Below are positions 10,270 to 20,176 of a DNA stretch of 23,195 nt, one piece after another. Location of the stretch: NCBI GenBank assembly GCA_004151065.3, contig NWUY0300107760.1, forward strand, positions 1-23,195, written 5' to 3'. The notes beneath the pieces are model-generated. The model searched no databases. It worked only from the letters and a program-made list of their open reading frames with translations, and had not been told where the DNA came from. Each line of letters starts with the position of its first letter. The first letter of the stretch is position 1. The position numbers and the translations under genes are program-made. The stretch comes from Larix sibirica. Taxonomy: Eukaryota; Streptophyta; Pinopsida; Pinales; Pinaceae.

Positions 10270-12014
10270 CCCTCTAACACAAGTTCCTTGGAGTGAACTC
10301 GAGAGTGCAACAAGTAGGCTCCCACCCTCTCCCATAAGAAGATTGGTTGGGAACTTTGGATGTGGAGTGATGTTGGAGGCTTGAGGAGCTATCAAAATCC
10401 TCAGACAATACAATCACATAGGATTCATCCCCTATAGTAGCATCATCACCTTCTAAAGGTCTAGGATGCCTGAAAGGAGAAAATATTTCAATTTTAATGG
10501 GTTTTATTGAAGAAATTGGATTAGGATTTGGACCCAATAACAATGGAATTTTGAGGGGATTAATCGAAAACTTCCCAAAAATATATTTAATCGTAGCATA
10601 TGCATTTTAGAGTCTTTCCAAATTCTCCAACTGACTGAGGAGCATTTCAATATCCCCAAAAATTTGACGAGCTATCTCTAGATGCATATCGTTCATCTCC
10701 TTGCCAAAGGCTAGAGGGATGGAGACATTTCCCACCAAGAACTCTTTAAATGAACAACCAGTTGACTCTGTCGAAGTCCACATGAGGTCTTGACCTCCAC
10801 ATCCTGACAAGATTCAACCTCTTCAATGGCCCTATTGCTTGTCTACTTAGGAGTAGTCTCCTTCCACTCCTCTCTCCATTTAGGTCTCCACACCTGATGC
10901 TTAAACCGGTGATTGCAATGTGTGAGAACATGACCGTGAAAGTGATAGCGAGAGCATTTGAAAGGAACATTCATATAATCCAACACTTGCGTGTACAAGC
11001 GATCTCCAATCACTAAGTCTAGAGACTCATATAACGACTGCCCCATGTTAACCTCAACCAAAATTTGAGCCTCTATTCTCGACGAGGACTCAAAAATAAT
11101 CTCGTCAATAGTGACAAGTTACCCAACAATTCACCAATGGTTTTCATTCATTCAAATGTCAAAAATTCAAGTGGGAGGCAAGGCAATTTAACCTATACTA
11201 GGGTATTTGGAATTAGCTCCACCCCGACGTCGAAAAGGGGATTCCAGCTTTTGAGGACCAACATAAACTTCTCTAGAAACCAAACCCTCTACAAAATTCA
11301 TTGTGCATCCTCTTTAGTCCGGAATATGAAGCCAGTGAAGCCTCGGGGCAATAAGTTAATGGCCAGACTATGCTGCTTAACCCAAACCTCCATGGTGTTC
11401 AACCCTACTCTTTAGCCACTAAATTTTCTATTAAAAGCTTGGTCGTCTAAGTCTGCAATCTCCATGACACTTTTGCCTTTTTCCACCACTAATGCCACTC
11501 CAAGACCCTTGTTCGGAGTGACCTTTCTACACTTACCAGAAGGTGAAGAAGTGGTTCACGGGCAAACATTGTTAATTTCCACAAGCTTGATCCTACTAAT
11601 TCCCACACAACCTTGAAATATGGCAGGGAAACCTCTGGAACCAAATATAAGCAAGTTGAGGACCCCATCATGCGAAAACCCTTGCACCAATTCGTTGCTT
11701 CCATCCCACAATTTAGGGCACAAGCCACTCATAGGCTCTGTCGGTGCCACACAAGCTTTGCCTGCTTCTAGCTCTACTTCCAAATCCCTCCCACCAAGGC
11801 CACCAAAATCATTATATTATGGCTATTTGCTCTCTTCAACCAACCTTTCCTTTGACCATTCGGACAAGGGACCTATACACTCGACAAATCCCTGATTATC
11901 AACATCATGAAATACCTCTGAATATCGGGAGCGAACCTCATAATCCAACACAAAGATATCCACTTTAGACAAGCCGTCTTTTGAATAATCTACCAATAGT
12001 AGTTCCACTTCCAT
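10270..12014 (-). pseudogene. LINE ORF1 (DUF4283 plus zinc knuckle), broken
   Basis: ORF1 proteins bind the element's RNA. The first plausible frame opens with MEVELLLVDYSKDGLSKVD (12014) and stops at 11823; the next frame continues with acidic N-terminal sequence. At about 11470-11130, minus-strand segments such as LVLKSWNPLFD and VKLPCLPLEF match the DUF4283 core (W-x-P-x-F, then W-V-x-L-P-x-L-P). Frame 11061-10843 has LYTQVLDYMNVPFKCSRYHF followed by HGHVLTHC. This is the usual 'W-x-Q-x-L-D-Y-E-x-x-x-F-x-C-x2-C-x4-H-x4-C' knuckle, with the second Cys changed to Tyr. The C-terminal third is low-complexity and gives no domain. Several stops and frameshifts make it non-functional. ORF2 begins shortly after, near 10104. 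Confidence 0.8.
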
Positions 12015-12119
12015 AGTTCCAAAAACTAACCCTACACCGAAACCTAGTCTAATATCAACTCATCATTCCACTTCTTTTTTCTTTTTCTCTCCCAATATTC
12101 TAAACAATTTCCTCTTTCC

Positions 12120-12133
12120 GATATGTGCATATA
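12120..12133. repeat. Target-site duplication of the LINE (5' side of element)
   Basis: GATATGTGCATATA is identical to 5710-5723 and directly abuts the 5' end of the minus-strand LINE. Confidence 0.85.
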
Positions 12134-12209
12134 TATTAATTGATGCTTGTTATTATTTCTTACTTTTTTCAACATTGTAGATTTTTTTTTACTATTTTGA
12201 TATTTAAGC

Positions 12210-12226
12210 ATGGATGTTGGACATCT
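12210..12226. repeat. SINE target-site duplication, A-tail side
   Basis: This 17-bp ATGGATGTTGGACATCT differs at one base from 12455-12471. Confidence 0.9.
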
Positions 12227-12454
12227 TTTTTTTTCAATGGAATACACATCACAGGAAACCCTTCGAGCACTTCCCCCCATTTCAAGGAAGGTACCCGAGG
12301 TAAACATTCCAGTTGCAATTTTGACAACCTAACCTGGTGGGGACATCAAGTGAGATCCATAATATTCATAGAGGAAGCCAACCCAGGGAATTGACCCTAT
12401 GACCTTTTGCTTGCTATTCACGACACTCAACCAGTCGAGCTAACTCACTGGGCT
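12227..12454 (-). mobile_element. tRNA-derived SINE with intact target-site duplications
   Basis: On the minus strand the element begins AGCCCAGTGAGTTAGCTCGA, like the 5' end of a tRNA. It has an A box TAGCTCGACTGG (plus 12431-12442) and a B box GGGTCAATTCC (plus 12387-12397). A tRNA-unrelated body of about 150 bp follows, ending in an 8-A tail (plus 12227-12234). Both ends meet 17-bp duplications with one mismatch (12210-12226, 12455-12471). Such elements are transcribed by Pol III and moved by LINE enzymes. The near-identical duplications suggest a younger insertion than the neighbouring LINE. Open frames across it are chance. Confidence 0.9.
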
Positions 12455-12471
12455 ATGGATGTTAGACATCT
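12455..12471. repeat. SINE target-site duplication, head side
   Basis: The 17-bp ATGGATGTTAGACATCT differs from the left copy only by A for G. Confidence 0.9.
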
Positions 12472-12866
12472 CGTCCATATTGAGTTGTCATTTTATTTAA
12501 TTTAATATATATATATATATATGAGATCGACTTATGTTTCATGTCACATTAGCCTTAGGTATGAACATTGCACATCTCTCTAATACTAAACTATAAAATG
12601 CACCTCACTTTTCGCAATATAACAATCTCATAATACACAAAATATATTATATCATTCTTGACACCATTATTACAATAAAATGAAATCCATGATTTTGTAT
12701 CCAATGAAATTTGAAAACATGATTAATTTTCAAAAAAACACTTGATTTGTTCATTTCCATGTTCTAAAATCATTCCATTCTTTATTTATATTTGAATTCC
12801 TCTTCCTCTCTAGTTTCTTCCCAGGTGGAGAGAATGGATGTTAAACTAATTTTTAAGATATACATG
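12472..12866. other. AT-rich spacer between SINE and LTR element, with (AT)9
   Basis: It contains a perfect (AT)9 microsatellite at 12505-12522 and otherwise featureless AT-rich DNA. No gene is seen. Confidence 0.6.
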
Positions 12867-12871
12867 TCTTG

Positions 12872-13564
12872 TGTAACGACCCTACGTTGAGCACCATTGG
12901 CAATGGCGTGACGGAGGGTGTGCCGGGAAGACACGACTTAAGGTTGCATGACGAGTCCATACACTTTGGTAGCCTTGATGGCCAACTCATGGGTGATGGC
13001 CATGGGTCAGACAATATGGTGTACTAGCATGTTGGCTAGGAGGACCAAGGGTGTCTGGTCGAGTAGGACAAGACAAACCGGTGAGGCGCTGCTTGGCAGG
13101 CTCGGTGGAGGATGGTGCAATTAGAAATGTGATGTGTTGTGTGTGTCAACCATGGTAGGACAATAGCGTGGATGGATGCAACGAAGGTATGTGGTTAGGT
13201 GGATCCAGGACAAGACCTTTGAGCACCATTTGGGATTGAGACTAGATGGGTGATAACATCATCATACATTGGGTAGTCGGTCGTTCAAGTGTTGTTGGCT
13301 CGGGGGAGGTAATGGTGTAGCATTGTTTAAGGTTGGGTGGAAATGTTGCAGCATCACCTATTGTCAAACAAGCACTTGACATTCTGCATACTCTAAGGTG
13401 GCTCACTTGGGTTTGGTAAGGAGGTTTTGATGAGGCATATCCCGAGTGATACTTGTAGTTGATGCTCATGCCCAACTAGTAAGATCACGTCGGTGTCGTG
13501 TGACGACTAGGATTTCAAATGGTATGGGACGCTCGAAAGGGAATACAAGTCTAGTCCCGTGACA
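12872..13564 (+). repeat. 5' LTR of the miniature element
   Basis: It starts TGTAACGACC and ends GTGACA. It is collinear over its whole length with 13693-14381. The differences I see are mostly C/T and G/A transitions plus small indels. Confidence 0.9.
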
Positions 13565-13566
13565 TA

Positions 13567-13579
13567 TGGTATCAGATCC
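13567..13579 (+). other. Primer-binding site, initiator tRNA-Met type
   Basis: TGGTATCAGATCC lies two bases after the 5' LTR. The plant initiator-Met site is TGGTATCAGAGC, so ten bases match before a mismatch. Confidence 0.85.
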
Positions 13580-13679
13580 ATGTTTGATTATGGCATACGC
13601 AAAAGTGTCTCTTCACCACCAACTCCCTTTTCATTGGACGTGCCAATGGAGCTGTGTTGACGAGGATGTTAACATCTTT
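13580..13679 (+). other. Residual internal region, 26-codon frame only
   Basis: An ATG at 13580 opens a 26-codon frame beginning MFDYGIRKS and ending at a TGA. No retrotransposon domain is recognisable. Whether it ever coded is unknown. Confidence 0.4.
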
Positions 13680-13691
13680 AAGTGGGGGAGA
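13680..13691 (+). other. Polypurine tract before the 3' LTR
   Basis: AAGTGGGGGAGA followed by T and the LTR start TGTAACG is the standard plus-strand primer arrangement of plant LTR retrotransposons. Confidence 0.9.
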
Positions 13692-13692
13692 T

Positions 13693-14381
13693 TGTAACGA
13701 CCCTACGTTGAGCACCATTGGCAACGGCGTGACGGAGGGCACACTGGGTATACATGACTTAAGGTTGCACAACGAGTCCATACATTTTGGTAGCCTTGGT
13801 GGCCCACTTATGGGTGATGGCCATGAGATGGACAAGATGGTGTACTAGTGTTTCCTAGGAGGACCAAGGTACATCTAGTCGAGTAGGACGAGACAAACCA
13901 ACAAGCTGCTGCTTAGCAAGCTCAGTGGAGGATGGCGCTATTAACAATGTGATGTGTAGTGTGTGTCAACCATGCTAGGACAATAGCATGGATGGATGCA
14001 ACGAAGGTATGTGTCCGGGTGGAGCCGGGATAGGACCTTCAAGCACCATCTTATATTGAGACTAGATGGGTTATAACATCATCATACGTTCGACAGTCAG
14101 TCATTCAAGTGTTGTTGGCCCGGGGTAGGTAATGACGTAGCATTGTCTAAGGTTGGGTGGTGATGTTACAGCATCGCCTATGGGGAAATGAGCATGACAT
14201 TCCACATACTCTAAGGTGCTTGAATTGTGTTCGGTCAGGAGGTTTTGGTGAAGCATAGTTCGGGTGATACATGCGGTTGATGGTCATGCCCAACTAGCAA
14301 GATCACGTCGGTGCCGCGTGGCGAGTAGGCTTTCAAATGATATGGATGCTCGAGAGGGAAAACAAGTCTAGTCCCGTGGCA
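13693..14381 (+). repeat. 3' LTR of the miniature element
   Basis: It starts TGTAACGACC directly after the polypurine tract and ends GTGGCA. It pairs with the 5' LTR at an 821-bp offset. Open frames on either strand here are shadows of the repeat. Confidence 0.9.
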
Positions 14382-14386
14382 CCTTG

Positions 14387-15020
14387 GATTAATGAATGCT
14401 TTATTATTTACTGAGATCATAGCTTAATTTATAGATTTAATGGGCTTTGGCCAGCAACAATCGCTTTTACTGAGTTGATCAAATCTACATGGACCAAATA
14501 TTTTTTTGATGTGTTTTAGTTCTAAATTTTTTTAATGTGTATTTCATCAATTCCACTGATCACAAGACGATGCGTATGGCTTTTGGGTTGCATTTTCCTC
14601 TTTATTAAATCTTCATTTTTATAATTCTATCTTATCATGTTTATCACCACCACCCATGTGTGGGTATGTCTATAGGTATCCCATTCTCTTTGCGGACTAT
14701 GTACGTGTTTGGGAATATCGAAACAACTTTGTAGCTTTTAAACTTGACATTAACTAGGTCTAAAAGGGTATCACTATAAGTGTTTAGAATTTGAATTTAG
14801 TAAAGATCTTCTAAACAAATTTATGTGGAATATTCTCATCAATTTCAAAGATTGAATTATGAGGATACACCTTTATGGGAAAGAGTTTATCAAATGTGAA
14901 TCTTTTTACAAGATAGTTGTGCTAAAGCTCCCATCTCATTGCAAAGGAAAAAAAGAAATTTAATAAACCTTGAGATTGGAATCACTCTCCTATAACAATG
15001 CCCCCAAAACAATATGCTTT
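14387..15020. other. AT-rich intergenic DNA, nothing recognised
   Basis: No coding potential, RNA gene or bounded repeat is visible. Confidence 0.6.
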
Positions 15021-15140
15021 AAGCTTGGGCATCCAAATAAGCTCTAGCTTTGCCTAGGAAGGAAAGAATACCCACATGACATCAATTATTAAAGTTCAAA
15101 TCCTACATAATTAAATTGGATTGTGTCTTTTTTCTTTATA
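15021..15140 (+). mobile_element. Possible tRNA-derived SINE remnant (plus strand)
   Basis: AGCTCTAGCTTTGCCTAGG resembles an A-box region. AGTTCAAATCC about 50 bp later (15095-15105) matches a B box. A T-rich run (TCTTTTTTCTTT near 15127) follows, as in Pol III terminators. No target duplication was found. Confidence 0.35.
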
Positions 15141-15912
15141 ATTTATGTTTTACACCAAATAAATTTTATTTAATTTTTTTTACTAAATTTTACTCATCAC
15201 AAATCAATTTACCCATCAAATTTAATCCCTATTTGTATTCAATTCAACAATACATTTAAGTTATGTAAGCTTGACAAAGATTAAATGACATTGTGTAAAA
15301 TAAGGGTGGCCAAGAATTTCTAATATCCATTATCGATTCCATTAACGTTGTAATCGTTGGTTATGTAACTTGAATAACACGAAACACATTATCCGTAATT
15401 AAAAAAAAGTGACGAAAGAAATTAGGTTAAATATATGTTTCATGTTTCTTTTTCACGATGCCATAATTAGACGATGGAATCCATCTTAACACTTGAATAT
15501 ACGCACGGAAGCCTGATCAGTTAACTGATATGTCTTTATCGAAATTTAATCTTCAACTAACCAAAACGAAACTAACACTAGCATGGCATAGCTCTATGAT
15601 TTAACACCTTTCCGAACCTAAAATCAATATCTACAATAACTCTATCCAATCTTATTGTTTATAATTAATTTTATACAATTTAGTTAATATTTATAAATAA
15701 TTTTATATTAGTATTAATGTTTACAAGTGATTGGATTTTGTTAATGGAGCTTAGAAAAGTAGATATGAAAAAAAAATATATTTAAATTTTATTAATTAGT
15801 GGAAAAATATAAAAAAATATAAGAAAGTCAATAAAAAATAATATAGAATAAAAAATTGTAATGTTTCATAGCTTATAGCTTGACTTTCAATAATTAAAAT
15901 TTCTAAATATGA
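15141..15912. other. AT-rich intergenic DNA, nothing recognised
   Basis: The stretch is extremely AT-rich with A/T runs. There is no gene. Confidence 0.6.
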
Positions 15913-16270
15913 TTTATCTTGACATTCATTTGCTTATTATTTATTAGACTTAGTTCGATTTCATATCTAGTTTGTATGTTCAAATGAAATCACATGTTCA
16001 TTATCATTAATAATCTAAAAAGATGAAAGTCATATACTATTTACACTAGGAAGGTTTGAATATTCACCTAATATTATCTTAACGAGTTTTTATCTTAACT
16101 AAGTCTACAAATAATAAGCAAATGAATGTTAAGATAAAACTCATTAAGATAATATTAGGTGAATATTCAAACCTTCATATGTGTGAATAGTATATGACTT
16201 TCACTTTTTTAGATTATTAATGATGATGAACATGCGATTTCATTTGAACATGCAAACTAGATATCAAATG
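15913..16270. repeat. Two interleaved inverted repeats (order X-Y-X'-Y')
   Basis: Arm Y (15957-16099) is the reverse complement of Y' (16128-16270), about 143 bp each, with a small number of mismatches and indels and a 28-bp spacer. That spacer is not random. Positions 16097-16138 (X') are the reverse complement of 15913-15955 (X), which lies just outside the left arm, with about two mismatches and one indel. A transcript could fold either as Y:Y' with X' in the loop, or as X:X' with Y in the loop, but not both fully. A simple inverted duplication would give X-Y-Y'-X'. No open frame or terminal-repeat transposon hallmark is seen. Confidence 0.85.
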
Positions 16271-16334
16271 TGGTACATGAATACCGATTTCATTTGAACA
16301 TGCAAACTAGATATCAAATGTGGTACATGAATAC
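16235..16334. repeat. Perfect 50-bp tandem duplication
   Basis: 16235-16284 and 16285-16334 are identical, starting CGATTTCATTTGAACATG. The first copy overlaps the outer end of inverted-repeat arm Y'. The perfect match implies a recent duplication compared with the diverged arms. Confidence 0.95.
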
Positions 16335-18330
16335 CACTTTAGTACATGCTATGGTTATTGAACTAGTGCAATACTTGATGCAAAATCATATGTGTGCTTA
16401 TTTACATGTTAGTTAGTGATATAGCTTATCACATTTAACAAATAGATGTGTTATTGCATAAGAGATATGTTCTTAGTGAGCTGATCTACATATGGATCAG
16501 TTGTGGATAGTCAGATTCATGGAGAGCTAAGGTACCTTGGACTGTCATAGACATTAGGCGGACAATGATATGATATTGGTTTTCTTGTGCATCGCGCTGT
16601 GATTACTAAGCATTGCTTTGATTTGTGATTGAATGTGAGTTTTGAGAGGATCCATAGCTTGCCTAGAGTGGTTGTTCGATGACAAAACTCAAAGAACAAT
16701 GATTGCATTGTATGGTTGATGAAGGGTGTTTACCCTTGTGATATCGGGGGGTGGAGTCATTTCCCACTATTTATTCTCCATAACTTGGAGTCATGGGAGG
16801 ACTATCTTGGGCACGCTCCCCTAGACATGTGATGGAGACTGTTGGTTTCCTACAAGGAAAGTCAGATGATGTAGTTGACACTTCCGCTTATGGGTTCTAT
16901 CTGTGATCAGGTCAGTATAGCCAATACCACAACATATTGTAGCAAATGATGGGATGGAGAGGTTAGGGATGGAAGTAGTGGTGACTAGCTATGTGGAGTA
17001 CTTGTGTATAAAGGATAGGACCTTGATGAGACTGGATGGTGTTATTCGTTGTTATAAACCTTCATGGTTGTATGCCTAGTCTATTGAATGCGTGTGTACA
17101 ATTCATTTATAGTGCTTTGTATGAAGAATGATGTGTAATGAATGGTGGTAAAACTTAATTAATAATGAATGGTGAATGCTACATGTTTAATTGTTCTTTT
17201 ACATGTTGACTTCCAACATATGAGAACTATGCATTAGGTGCAATGGATGTTGATTAGTAGTACCCATGTGAGAGGTGTGTGCGTTGTCCATATATACACA
17301 CCTTGCATGAGTACAATATTATGTTTGGTTAGTAAAATATTTATAAGTTGGTTGAGATTAAAAGAATGATATCATGTGTGTATTTATAAACATATAATTT
17401 ATAGGTTTACAATAATTGTTGGCATGTTGCATATGTTTAAAGATTTAGTTGGATTGAATGGGTTGTAGAATATACATATATATGAATGAATGATAAAGTA
17501 TTAAAGTTCTAGTGGAGATAGTGTACATGCATAGAAGTACATAAATAATATAATGTGATATAAATAAAATATTTTTATTGATTAATGCCATGTAGATAAT
17601 ATTGTATAGATTTGAAAGTAAGCTGTCATATTGCATTTAACTAGTATCATGTGAAGATTTGACTTTACACTTATGTGAATGACTATTTTAATATATTTTA
17701 ACCTAAAACTAAGAAAGACAACAAGGAAGATTTTGATCAAAGAAGATATGAAGAGGGGAGGATACTGAGGGAGAGTGAAGGATTTTGAGTAGTTTTTGGA
17801 AGAATTTGAAGAACTATTGGAAGAGATACTACATATCTTTGTGTATCATTGTTGTTCTTTATGGATCACCATTCTTTGAGTCATGGGCATAAAGGGCCAA
17901 GAAACCGAAGGTTTCTTGGAGCTAGGATGTTGGTAAGGCTCCTAGTTGGCAGGGTGGTGTAATCCTGCACTATGCATGGACAAGGGAGCATATCGAGACT
18001 GGCTCACTGTAGTTGGTCTTCTTCATCATTGTTGTAAAAGGTTGAATTCTATTAAAGATGTATTTTTCCTGTGAATTTAGACAATTTATGTACTATTGTT
18101 ATTGCATGTATTGTCATGCCATGTAAATCATCAAGAAATTACTAGTTTTACATGAATGATGGAACCATATGCTTATCTTAGTACTCTCAAATAGTTTCGA
18201 AATTGAAACTAAAAACTGTAAAACTAATATTTACTGTGAAAATAAGAGGCAAATTAGACAATTGTTAGATAAGAAACTTTAGTTAAATGATAATACTTGA
18301 TCAAGGCTTAATGAACCTTGCTAGGTGTTA
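16335..18330 (+). repeat. Long LTR-like repeat remnant, copy B
   Basis: The part from about 16870 is a diverged relative of 1-1219 (anchors at 16872, 17702, 17848 and 17898). The sequence closes with GGTGTTACA at 18322-18330, typical of the 3' end of many plant Ty3/Gypsy LTRs. The left limit is unclear and 16335-16870 is included only by composition. No matching partner LTR, primer site or polypurine tract was found, so it may be a solo LTR or a fragment. No gene is seen in it. Confidence 0.4.
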
Positions 18331-18660
18331 CAAGAGTGTTGATATAAAATAAACAACATAGATTGCACAAACTTTAAATTCCTTTCCTTCATGGTTTATG
18401 TAAACTATGGATACTTCATCAAGAGGAATGAAAAGAGCACATGATAATTCAGATAAGGAGTAAGTTTCTTTGGTGAATAACGAGTCTTTGACAACTGACT
18501 TACATATGGCAGTTGTAGATTCATCATCAGTGGGATGGACCGAGGTGAATAAAAGAAAGGGAAGAAATGCAAAATTGAAGATTTCTACAAATCTCGACTC
18601 ATTGTAAAACATTTTTCATTGTTCTTTTAGTGAGCCATTTAATTAGCCATCTTTGAATGC
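18331..18660 (+). other. Possible retroelement ORF relic, unidentified
   Basis: On plus, after an ATG near 18407, the reading MDTSSRGMKRAHDNSDKE, a stop, then VGWTEVNKRKGRNAKLK (to a stop at about 18606) has polar and basic character. It includes a GWTEVNKRKGR-like motif seen in some plant LINE ORF1-type proteins. The 94-aa frame on minus (18328-18612) has no recognisable motif and may just be its shadow. Weak evidence only. Confidence 0.25.
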
Positions 18661-19520
18661 TTCAAGAGTATATAAGTGTAACGTGATGTATGTATACGAA
18701 GAATGTGATTTTCGTTCTTATTTATGATTTTTTTGCTTTAAGCAAAAAATTAATCCATCTCCCACTTTATTTGGTGAAAATAGACCTTGAATTGTCTCAA
18801 ATGAGAGTTAAGAGCAATGATACAATCATTATTAGTTTATAGATGAATACAATAATAGTGATAAAGTTATGAGAAAATACTCTCATAGTGAGATACATAT
18901 GCCTCACTAACATCCTCCATAATCACTCTCTTGATGTTTCTTTTGGACACTTTACAATCTAGATATAAACATTGGATGGTGGAAGATTTCCATTGTTTAG
19001 GCCAAAAGTAGTATAACATTTGTAACTAATAAATATAAATATTGAGATTGGTGGTCGTGCTTGGTTTAGATGCATGGGACACTAAAGTGTAAGGAACATT
19101 CCATCTTTGCATACCAAGCCCTTAATAAACTAGACAACGTGATTGGTGTAGGAAAGCAGTAATGTGAAATAATGGCTTAGTGATAAGAGGGTAAACCCTA
19201 TACACTAAGAGATTTATCTCTTAGACTTAACAAGTTTATAAATGATGGAGTTAAGAACCATTTCAATACAAAATCGTTATGCTTGTCGAAGTCCATTTTA
19301 CAAAATCTCACATCCATATAATAAAGTTGACAATACAATTTGTGGAAAAGGTTAATCTTATTAAAATAAGAGTGAGCATGTTAAAATAAAAAAAAATGAG
19401 AACATTATATATCCAACAGAGCTATAGCAAAGGTTAATTCAATTTTAAAAAGTAAAGGTTATTTTACCTATTAATCCAAGGAAAAACGCACAAACATAAG
19501 TATAAGATTGGGTAACTATC
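18661..19520. other. AT-rich intergenic DNA, nothing recognised
   Basis: There is no gene, RNA or bounded repeat. A GTAAACCCTATACACTAAGAG stretch near 19190 has only weak tRNA-like flanks. Confidence 0.55.
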
Positions 19521-20152
19521 TTTGTTTAACAAACAAGATTGCTAAATAATTCTAAAATTATGCACAAAAAATTACACCACGTAATATCGACTTCACTTTA
19601 TCATTTTTTACCACTTATAATAAATGAAAAATATTATACTATTTTGTAGAAGAATTATCGATCTCATTCAATTTAGAGAAACGAGGACCTTGTTGAAATC
19701 ATGTTATTTTTGGATAGAGATGGTTTGAATCTTCTTCTACATGATACAATCGATATTTATCTAATTTCATAAGATTTTCTCATCTCAAATTTTGTTACCG
19801 AGGTATACAAAATATGAGTCAATGTTTGATAGGTACAATATTTTGTTGCTGCCCTTTGTTTAACAAACAAGAATGCTAAATATGCACAAAAAATTGCACG
19901 ACACAATATAGACTTCACTCTATAATTTTTTTACCACTTACAAGAAGTGAAAAATATTATACTATTTTTGTAGAAAAATTATAGACCTCATTGAAGTTAC
20001 ATAAATGGGGACCTTGTTGAAATAATGGCATTTTTGGATAGATATGGTTTGAATTTCTTTCTATATGATACAACTGATATTTATATAATTGCACAAGATT
20101 TCTCATCTTAGATTTTGTTAATGAGGTGGATCAAATACGAGTCAATGTTAGA
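19521..20152. repeat. Tandem pair of about 300-bp units, 334-bp period
   Basis: Unit 1 (19521-19829) and unit 2 (19855-20152) both begin TTTGTTTAACAAACAAGA. They stay collinear through TGCACAAAAAATT, GTGAAAAATATTATACTATT, GGACCTTGTTGAAAT and GAGTCAATGTT. About 25 bp separate them. Unit 2 lacks a short stretch near its start and is diverged throughout. They have no TG/CA ends or primer site, so they are not a visible LTR pair. Confidence 0.88.
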
Positions 20153-20176
20153 GGATCGGGGTTCACTAAGACCACG

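Larger units (their letters stand above)
5724..12119 (-). mobile_element. Full-length, inactive L1-like LINE with RNase H domain (6.4 kb)
   Basis: Reading the minus strand from 12119 to 5724 gives the domain order of plant L1-type non-LTR retrotransposons. A 5' leader comes first, then ORF1 with DUF4283 and a CCHC-type knuckle. ORF2 follows with APE endonuclease, reverse transcriptase, a zf-RVT region and a C-terminal RNase H. The 3' end is a T-rich leader and a short A run (plus 5726-5731). Perfect 14-bp target-site duplications (5710-5723 and 12120-12133) flank exactly this interval, so the insertion appears complete. Every domain is broken by stops or frameshifts, so it cannot make protein. 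Such elements move by target-primed reverse transcription, with APE nicking DNA and RT copying the RNA in place. Many interruptions fall where the family has Trp, Gln or Arg codons, which suggests old cytosine-deamination damage. Known: domain families. Seen: motifs and duplications. Inferred: age. Confidence 0.9.
12867..14386 (+). mobile_element. Miniature non-autonomous LTR retrotransposon, both LTRs present
   Basis: Two LTRs (12872-13564 and 13693-14381; 693 and 689 bp) begin TGTAACGACCC and end CA. They enclose only 128 bp. That insert starts with TGGTATCAGATCC (13567-13579), a primer-binding site matching the initiator tRNA-Met site at its first ten bases, and ends with the polypurine tract AAGTGGGGGAGA (13680-13691). 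The 5-bp flanks TCTTG (12867-12871) and CCTTG (14382-14386) look like a target-site duplication with one change. No gag, protease, RT or integrase sequence is present, so it relied on another element's proteins. TGTAACGACCC starts are common in plant Ty3/Gypsy LTRs, which suggests the partner type, but this is inference. It could be a TRIM-like family or a one-off internal deletion. Confidence 0.88.

Noticed and set aside
11065-11415. 116-aa plus-strand frame as a gene
   Set aside because: It is the reverse-strand shadow of the LINE ORF1 DUF4283 region.
13654-13848. Frames spanning the polypurine tract and LTR as coding sequence
   Set aside because: They cross the LTR boundary and are chance openings in the repeat.
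18328-18612. 94-aa minus-strand frame as a gene
   Set aside because: No motif is recognised, and the plus strand of the same segment looks slightly more protein-like; neither is supported.
19521-20152. LTR pair of a second miniature retrotransposon
   Set aside because: The units lack TG/CA ends, primer site and polypurine tract, and the 25-bp gap is too short for an interior.
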